From an uncultured Clostridium sp. (GTDB lineage: Bacteria; Bacillota; Clostridia; Lachnospirales; Lachnospiraceae): a DNA stretch of 54,991 nt. A program made the position numbers and the translations under genes. The stretch is taken from NCBI GenBank assembly GCA_900538475.1, contig UPYT01000024.1, positions 1 to 54,991 on the forward strand. Direction: 5' to 3'. This document shows, piece by piece, positions 50,038 to 54,991 of the stretch; the first letter of the stretch is position 1, and each line of letters begins with the position of its first letter. The notes under the pieces are model-generated. The model searched no databases and had not been told where the DNA came from. It saw nothing but the letters and a program-made list of their open reading frames with translations.

Positions 50038-50391
50038 ATGGCAAAGCGTGGTGGATTCCCGGGCGGTATGCCGGGCAATATGAATAATCTGATGAAACAG
50101 GCGCAGCGTATGCAGCGTCAAATGGAGGAGACAACAAAAGAACTGGAGGAGAAGGAATATTCTGCTTCTTCAGGCGGCGGAGCAGTTACCGTAACAGTTT
50201 CCGGCAAGAAGGAAGTTGTTTCTGTAAAGCTGGCAGAGGAGGTTGTTGATCCGGACGACATTGAGATGCTTCAGGATCTGATTGTGGCAGCTACCAATGA
50301 GGCGCTTCGCAAAATGGAAGAGGAGTCTCAGGCGGCAATGGCCAAGCTGACCGGCGGTTTAGGCGGCCTTGGCGGAGGATTCCCGTTCTGA
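50038..50391 (+). CDS. YbaB/EbfC nucleoid-associated protein
   Basis: 117-residue DNA-binding protein with Gly/Phe/Pro-rich ends, a helix [24 protein letters not shown] core and [22 protein letters not shown]. Family members bind DNA as dimers and are nearly always encoded between dnaX and recR. GAGGAGG selects ATG 50038 rather than 50020. Confidence 0.95.
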   Translation: MAKRGGFPGGMPGNMNNLMKQAQRMQRQMEETTKELEEKEYSASSGGGAVTVTVSGKKEVVSVKLAEEVVDPDDIEMLQDLIVAATNEALRKMEEESQAAMAKLTGGLGGLGGGFPF

Positions 50392-50392
50392 T

Positions 50393-50989
50393 ATGGATTA
50401 TTACAGCAGGCAGATCACAACGCTGATCGAAGAATTGTCAAAGCTGCCGGGGATCGGCAGCAAATCAGCCCAGCGGTTGGCTTTTCATATTATCAATATG
50501 CCAAAGGAACAGGTAGCCAGCCTGACCGGCGCCATTACCCAGGCAAAAGCCAATATTCGGTACTGCAGGGAATGCTTTACGCTGACAGATCAGGAGCTGT
50601 GTCCTATCTGCAGCAGCGAAAAGCGGGATCACAGGACGATTATGGTAGTGGAGAATACAAGAGATCTCGCTGCATATGAGAAAACAGGAAAATATGACGG
50701 GGTATACCATGTGCTTCATGGAGCGATTTCTCCCATGCTGGGCATTGGTCCCAATGATATTAAGCTGAAGGAGCTGATGCAGCGTCTGCAGGGAGATGTG
50801 AAGGAGGTTATCATTGCGACAAACTCAAGCCTTGAGGGTGAGACAACGGCAATGTATATCAGCAAGCTGATTAAGCCCACGGGAATCCGGGTGAGCCGGA
50901 TTGCCAGCGGCGTACCTGTAGGCGGCGATTTGGAATATATTGATGAGGTAACCCTGCTGAGAGCCCTGGAGGGGCGAATAGAGCTGTAG
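50393..50989 (+). CDS. recR: Recombination mediator RecR
   Basis: 198-residue protein for recombinational repair with RecF/RecO. It has a helix-hairpin-helix at [18 protein letters not shown], a four-Cys zinc finger ([16 protein letters not shown]) and a Toprim domain with VVENTRDL and [12 protein letters not shown]. Start ATG 50393 lies one base after the ybaB stop, giving the usual length. The longer frame from 50369 is rejected. Confidence 0.96.
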   Translation: MDYYSRQITTLIEELSKLPGIGSKSAQRLAFHIINMPKEQVASLTGAITQAKANIRYCRECFTLTDQELCPICSSEKRDHRTIMVVENTRDLAAYEKTGKYDGVYHVLHGAISPMLGIGPNDIKLKELMQRLQGDVKEVIIATNSSLEGETTAMYISKLIKPTGIRVSRIASGVPVGGDLEYIDEVTLLRALEGRIEL

Positions 50990-51021
50990 CAGCCTTTTGG
51001 CAGGCGTGAGGAGTGCATAAG

Positions 51022-52974
51022 ATGGATAAATATGAATTTAATATAAAAGTGGAGCAGATGCGCAAAATGGTGGCCCGCGGCGATTATGTGACGGCCATGA
51101 AAATTGTGGATACCATTGACTGGAAAAAGGTGCGAAATGCAAATCTGCTTTCCATGGTTGCAACAATTTATGAAAAAAATCATGAATACCAGGATGCGAA
51201 GGATATTCTGCTTCTGGCCTTTGAGCGGGCGCCGATTGGAAAGCGTCTGCTTTACAAGCTGACAGATTTGGCTCTGAAGGAGGGAAATCTGGAGGAGGCA
51301 GAGGCATATTATCGAGAATTCTGCGATCTGGCAGGAGATGATCCTCGCCAGCATTTGCTGCGCTATATGATTCTTAGACAGATGGATGCGCCCCTGGAGC
51401 AGCAGATCCATTCTCTGGAAGGATATACAGCAGAGGAGCTGGATGAGAAGTGGCTGTATGAGCTGGCTGAGCGGTATCATGAGGTTGGTGATATTGAACG
51501 CTGTGTCAGCACCTGTGATAAGATTATGCTGATGTTTGGTCTGGGCAAGTATGTAGATAAGGCAATGGACCTGAAGCAGGAGTATGCGCCCTTAAATCAA
51601 TATCAGATGGATCTGGTGGAGAACAGAGAAAAATACGAAGAGAAGCTGCGGGCAGTAGAGCAGTCTTTTGAGTATGACGATCAGGATCCGGAAGACAGTA
51701 AGGCAGAGGTTCTGCGTCAGGAACGTCCTTATGCAGTGCCGGAACAGGAAGCTGTGGAGAATCAGGAGCAGATTTATCATGAAGAAGAAACTGCTTTGGA
51801 GGAAGAAGAGCCGGAAGAGGCACCGGAATATGAAGCAGGAGATTACCAGCCAGAGCCGGCAGCTGAGAATCACGAGGATACGGTACTTCCGTTGGAGCGT
51901 GAGACGATTACCGCCGCTGTAAAACAGGCAGAGACAGAAGAAAGTCTGGCAAGAGAGATGTCCCGGCTGAAGAGAGAAGTGCCGTCAGAGGAGGAGTCCG
52001 AACTGGAAAAAACCAGGATTCTCAGCGCTATTAAACGGGCTCCGTCTGCATCAGAAGCTGTTTCTGAGCTGCCAGAGGAGGAAGTGACAGCAGAAGCGCT
52101 GGAAGAGGAAGAACTGCCGAGAATGACCAATCATCTGATGATAGAAGCCCGTACACCGGAAAAGGGCTTTCAGATGGCTGTTGAGACGTTAAAGCAGATT
52201 CAGAGAGAAACCGGAGTTAAAAATCCGGTAGCCAAGATTACAGGATCCAAACTGAATAAACGAGGCGTGCTTGCCAGCAGAGATAAAATTGCAGGTAAAG
52301 ATTTGATTGTTGAAGAGGCCGGAGATCTGACGCCTGAGATGCAGAAGGAGCTGGAACAGCTGATGAGCCGTGATACAACAGGTATGCGGATTATCCTGAT
52401 TGACAATCCAAGGCAGCTGGAAATGATGCATGCGCAGAATCCGTCTCTGGCAGATAAATTTGAGTGCATTGGCTGCGAATTTCAGGAGCCGGAACAAACA
52501 GAAGAAAAGGAGCAGGCTCCTGTAATTCCGGAAAAATCCTGTACGGAGGAAATGCCGGAGCCGGAAGTGCCGGCTTATCCGGAGGATGATCGTCCGATTC
52601 GTCATATTGTTCCAGAGAGCAGCAGTGCAATGCGGATGCCGGGGCCGGGAGATTATTATGAAGATGATCGGGAACCGGAGCATCTGGAAGATGAAGAAGA
52701 AATGGATATTGATGAATTTGCTCAGTATGCATGTAAATATGCTTCTGAGATAGACTGCAGTATTACTGGAAAGAGTATGCTGGCTCTCTACGAGCGGATT
52801 GAAATTATGGAAGAGGACGGCATTCCTCTGACACGGGCAGCAGCAGAGGATTTGATAGAAGAAGCGGCAGACAAGGCAGAACGTCCTTCTGTGGGACGTC
52901 GTCTGAAGGGACTGTTTTCTTCAAAATATGACAAAGATGGTTTATTAATTTTAAAGGAAGAGCATTTTATTTAA
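51022..52974 (+). CDS. Unknown TPR-containing cytoplasmic protein
   Basis: 650 residues, no signal or membrane helix. Residues 1-200 are helical repeats of TPR type (AKDILLLAFERAPIGKRLLYKL, GNLEEAEAYYREFCDLA are examples). A very acidic segment follows (about 205-365). Then comes an alpha/beta-looking domain (about 370-490) with MRIILIDNPRQLEMM, reminiscent of a Walker B strand but without a P-loop. A final acidic part and conserved-looking tail (SEIDCSITGKSMLALYERIE) complete it. AGGAG precedes ATG 51022. It lies between recR and a HAD gene. Function unknown. Confidence 0.8.
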   Translation: MDKYEFNIKVEQMRKMVARGDYVTAMKIVDTIDWKKVRNANLLSMVATIYEKNHEYQDAKDILLLAFERAPIGKRLLYKLTDLALKEGNLEEAEAYYREFCDLAGDDPRQHLLRYMILRQMDAPLEQQIHSLEGYTAEELDEKWLYELAERYHEVGDIERCVSTCDKIMLMFGLGKYVDKAMDLKQEYAPLNQYQMDLVENREKYEEKLRAVEQSFEYDDQDPEDSKAEVLRQERPYAVPEQEAVENQEQIYHEEETALEEEEPEEAPEYEAGDYQPEPAAENHEDTVLPLERETITAAVKQAETEESLAREMSRLKREVPSEEESELEKTRILSAIKRAPSASEAVSELPEEEVTAEALEEEELPRMTNHLMIEARTPEKGFQMAVETLKQIQRETGVKNPVAKITGSKLNKRGVLASRDKIAGKDLIVEEAGDLTPEMQKELEQLMSRDTTGMRIILIDNPRQLEMMHAQNPSLADKFECIGCEFQEPEQTEEKEQAPVIPEKSCTEEMPEPEVPAYPEDDRPIRHIVPESSSAMRMPGPGDYYEDDREPEHLEDEEEMDIDEFAQYACKYASEIDCSITGKSMLALYERIEIMEEDGIPLTRAAAEDLIEEAADKAERPSVGRRLKGLFSSKYDKDGLLILKEEHFI

Positions 52975-52975
52975 T

Positions 52976-53824
52976 ATGGCAGAGATCAAATTAATTGCTC
53001 TGGATTTAGACGGGACGCTTCTGGATAGCCAGAAGCGTCTCTCTTCCAGAAACGAAAGAGTATTAAAGGAGTGTATCCGGAGAGGGATTTGGATTGTGCC
53101 TTGTACCGGAAGAATTTGGTTTGGAGTACCGGAGTTTATTCGCAGTTTTCCGGGAATTCGTTATGCGATTACTACCAACGGAGCTGTTGTGGAAGATATC
53201 ATTGAATCAAGAATTCTGGATGAAAGAAAGCTGACATGGCAGCAGGCGGCAGAACTGCTGAAATTAGCAAAGAAATTCCATACCATGTATGATGTATACA
53301 CGGATGGACATGCATTTGGTGAGGAACGGTTCCTGGAACATATGGAAGACTTTGGCATTCAGCCTGCGCTTCAGAAAATGATACAGGATACAAGGGAAGC
53401 CGTTCCAGATGTGGAGGAGCGGGTTCGCGAACTGAAAAAGCCTGCCGAAAAGGTGAATTATTTCTTTGGCGATCTGGATGAGCGCAGCAGAGCCAGAGCG
53501 GCATTAGAGGCCAGAGGCGATGTGCTGGTAAGCTCCTCTTTCCCTAATAATCTGGAAATAAATGCCATCGGAGCATCAAAGGGAGAGGCAATTCTTCGTC
53601 TTGCTTCCTATCTTGGGATTCGGCCGGAAGAAACTATGGGATTTGGCGACGGAGAAAATGATATTTCTATGATTCGTATGGCAGGAATTGGTGTAGCCAT
53701 GGGAAATGGGGCGGAGATCCTGAAGGCGGAGGCAGATTATATAACTGGAATCAATGATGAGGATGGTGTGGCCCAGGCGATTGAGATGCTGGTGCTGGGT
53801 GGCGAAGGCGCGCGGGACATCTGA
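52976..53824 (+). CDS. Cof-type HAD-superfamily phosphatase
   Basis: 282-residue haloacid-dehalogenase-like hydrolase. The nucleophile motif is IALDLDGTLLDSQ (Asp10, Asp12), motif II is VPCTGR, and motif IV is GFGDGENDISMI, with a C2B-type cap between. Such enzymes dephosphorylate sugar phosphates or nucleotides. The specific substrate is unknown. The start is one base after the preceding stop, so translation is probably coupled. Confidence 0.93.
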   Translation: MAEIKLIALDLDGTLLDSQKRLSSRNERVLKECIRRGIWIVPCTGRIWFGVPEFIRSFPGIRYAITTNGAVVEDIIESRILDERKLTWQQAAELLKLAKKFHTMYDVYTDGHAFGEERFLEHMEDFGIQPALQKMIQDTREAVPDVEERVRELKKPAEKVNYFFGDLDERSRARAALEARGDVLVSSSFPNNLEINAIGASKGEAILRLASYLGIRPEETMGFGDGENDISMIRMAGIGVAMGNGAEILKAEADYITGINDEDGVAQAIEMLVLGGEGARDI

Positions 53825-53945
53825 GAATAGGAAAGCAATTTGCAGAAAATGAGTGTATCTGCCGGAACAGACAGAGGTCGAGGAAAATGGCAGATTGTGT
53901 TCAGGGCAGATGCAGACAGAAAATGAAGGACAGAAAAGGAATAAT

Positions 53946-54671
53946 ATGAATTATCTGACAGAACACTGGTTATCCATAGGAGCAGGGGTGTTCTTGCTCT
54001 CTATGGTTTTATATGGTCATTACAGAGGATTTTTAAAAATGGCGACGGGGGTGCTGACGCTGGTTTTAAGTTTGACAGTGGTTCGGACAGCGGTTCCATA
54101 CATGACAGGGCTTCTGGCTGCCAATACGGGCCTCAGAAGGGCGATAGGGCAGGGGCTGCTTCATATGAGCGGATTAAAGGATGGGGGCATAGGACTTTCT
54201 GTTACCCTTCCAGCTCAACAACGCCAGTCTATTGAGAATTTGAAGCTGCCGGAGCAGATGAAAGAAATTCTTTTAGAGAATAATAATCATGAAATTTACA
54301 ATCTGCTGGGAGTGGACAGTTTTTTTGAGTATCTGGGAGCCAGTCTGGCTAATATGGTGCTTAATCTGATTGTTTCTGTGGTTTTATTTGCAGCAGTATA
54401 TTTTCTGATTAGATTTGTGATAAAATGGCTGGATTTGATGGCACATCTTCCAATCCTTTCCGGAATGAACCAGATAGCAGGTGCGCTTCTGGGGGCAGTT
54501 CAGGGGCTTGCTGTGCTGTGGGCAGCAGGAGTGGCTCTTGGATTTTGTTCAGCGGCTGTGTGGGCTCAGCCAGTACTTGCCCAGATAGAAGGCAGTATAT
54601 GGCTTTCTTATTTGTATCATCACAATTTGTTTAATTGGCTCCTGTACAGTGCGATCAACAGTTTGGGATAG
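53946..54671 (+). CDS. CvpA-family membrane protein
   Basis: 241 residues with four hydrophobic segments (about 10-30, 32-50, 140-165 and 180-212), plus an extracytoplasmic loop between the second and third. The layout and GHYRGFLKMATGVLTLVLSL resemble the CvpA (colicin V production) family, whose role in Firmicutes is unclear. AAAAGGAA supports ATG 53946; the upstream frame from 53853 has no ribosome binding site. It is the last gene before the rRNA-type promoters. Confidence 0.78.
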   Translation: MNYLTEHWLSIGAGVFLLSMVLYGHYRGFLKMATGVLTLVLSLTVVRTAVPYMTGLLAANTGLRRAIGQGLLHMSGLKDGGIGLSVTLPAQQRQSIENLKLPEQMKEILLENNNHEIYNLLGVDSFFEYLGASLANMVLNLIVSVVLFAAVYFLIRFVIKWLDLMAHLPILSGMNQIAGALLGAVQGLAVLWAAGVALGFCSAAVWAQPVLAQIEGSIWLSYLYHHNLFNWLLYSAINSLG

Positions 54672-54769
54672 ACGGAGATGGAAAAATGTGGAAGAGCAGA
54701 TGGAAAAACACAAGATATAGTGTATTAAAAGAATATGAAAAAAACAGTTAAAAAAATTGAAAAAATCCC

Positions 54770-54799
54770 TTGACAAAATCCACTATAAAATGGTATATT
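54770..54799 (+). promoter_or_regulatory. Upstream promoter P1 of a probable rRNA operon
   Basis: TTGACA at 54770-54775 and TATATT at 54794-54799 with an 18-base spacer, preceded by an A-rich tract at 54726-54766 that resembles an UP element. Confidence 0.7.
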
Positions 54800-54832
54800 A
54801 AAGCTCCACCGCGAAAAACGGTGGTCAGCTTT
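54800..54832 (+). other. Hairpin between the tandem promoters
   Basis: AAAGCT-CCACCG (54800-54811) pairs with CGGTGG (54819-54824) and AGCTTT (54827-54832) across a two-base bulge. It lies at the predicted P1 start and is followed by an A-rich tract, not by T residues. Confidence 0.6.
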
Positions 54833-54871
54833 AAAAGAAAAATAAAAAGTTGAAAAAAATAAAAAAAGTTG

Positions 54872-54900
54872 TTGACAAACGCAAGCGACTGTGATAAGAT
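54872..54900 (+). promoter_or_regulatory. Downstream promoter P2 of a probable rRNA operon
   Basis: TTGACA at 54872-54877 and TAAGAT at 54895-54900 with a 17-base spacer, also behind an A-rich tract. The tandem arrangement is typical of rRNA operons. Confidence 0.8.
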
Positions 54901-54991
54901 AAATGAGTTGCTGCTGAGAACGAAAGCAACAACGAAATGAACCTTGAAAATGAAAGATTGAACAGTGTTTAAAACCCTGAAAATTCTAATA
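54901..54991 (+). other. Probable rRNA leader, 16S gene expected beyond the window
   Basis: The segment holds a GTTGCT/AGCAAC dyad (54907-54930) and ACCTTGAAAATGAAAGATTG, a leader style often seen before 16S genes in Clostridia. No mature rRNA sequence is reached before the end of the window. Confidence 0.55.

Noticed and set aside
1..54991. CRISPR arrays, insertion sequences, integrases or tRNA genes
   Set aside because: No regularly spaced repeats, transposase or integrase frames, or tRNA cloverleaf sequence found by eye on either strand.

Overview
The window reads as chromosomal DNA of a spore-forming Clostridia bacterium, most likely a gut Lachnospiraceae. This is inferred from the spore maturation pair spmA/spmB, FabK/FabT-type fatty acid synthesis, a fused AccD-AccA, strong AGGAGG ribosome binding sites, a Gram-positive-type large SRP RNA, lipoprotein signal peptides and moderate-to-low GC. 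No transposase, integrase, tRNA or CRISPR array was seen.

Layout: (1) 1-3793, housekeeping genes holB, ricT, a tRNA methyltransferase and rsmI, closed by a terminator. (2) 3895-10818, an AT-rich catabolic cassette: YesM/YesN-type two-component system, a complete TRAP transporter (DctP, DctQ, DctM) and a cytoplasmic-looking Cys-type sulfatase, ended by a strong terminator. Import of a sulfated small molecule followed by intracellular desulfation is the simplest reading. (3) 10844-20375, a type II fatty acid synthesis operon (fabH, acpP, fabK, fabD, fabG, fabF, accB, fabZ, accC, fused accDA) with a near-perfect promoter and a palindrome resembling a FabT operator; a FabK-like nitronate monooxygenase, spmA and spmB follow, then fabT with its own promoter. 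(4) 23281-31543, a GerM-like lipoprotein, a large membrane protein with a YARHG domain, and an ABC exporter-like operon (ATPase, zinc-ribbon membrane-anchored protein, two ABC-2-type permeases). (5) 31612-35036, an AT-rich LysR / 2-hydroxycarboxylate transporter / alpha-beta hydrolase cluster ended by a very long inverted repeat. (6) 35051-41809, a DUF885 lipoprotein (minus strand), metG, a TraX-like gene, tatD and rsmA. (7) 41874-46563, nagB, an unknown Glu-rich protein, an NrdG2-like radical SAM activase, tadA and an unknown membrane protein. (8) 46668-54671, SRP RNA, phosphofructokinase, dnaX, ybaB, recR, a TPR protein, a Cof-type HAD phosphatase and a CvpA-like membrane protein. (9) 54770-54991, tandem strong promoters and a leader that look like the start of an rRNA operon lying just outside the window.

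Taken together, blocks 1 and 6 are the two halves of the Bacillus-type cluster holB-yaaT-yabB-rsmI-metS-tatD-ksgA. They are separated here by about 33 kb that carries the fatty acid operon, the ABC system and two AT-rich transport cassettes. The least characterised units are the TRAP-sulfatase cassette, the YARHG/zinc-ribbon ABC system and the 2-hydroxycarboxylate transporter-esterase cassette.
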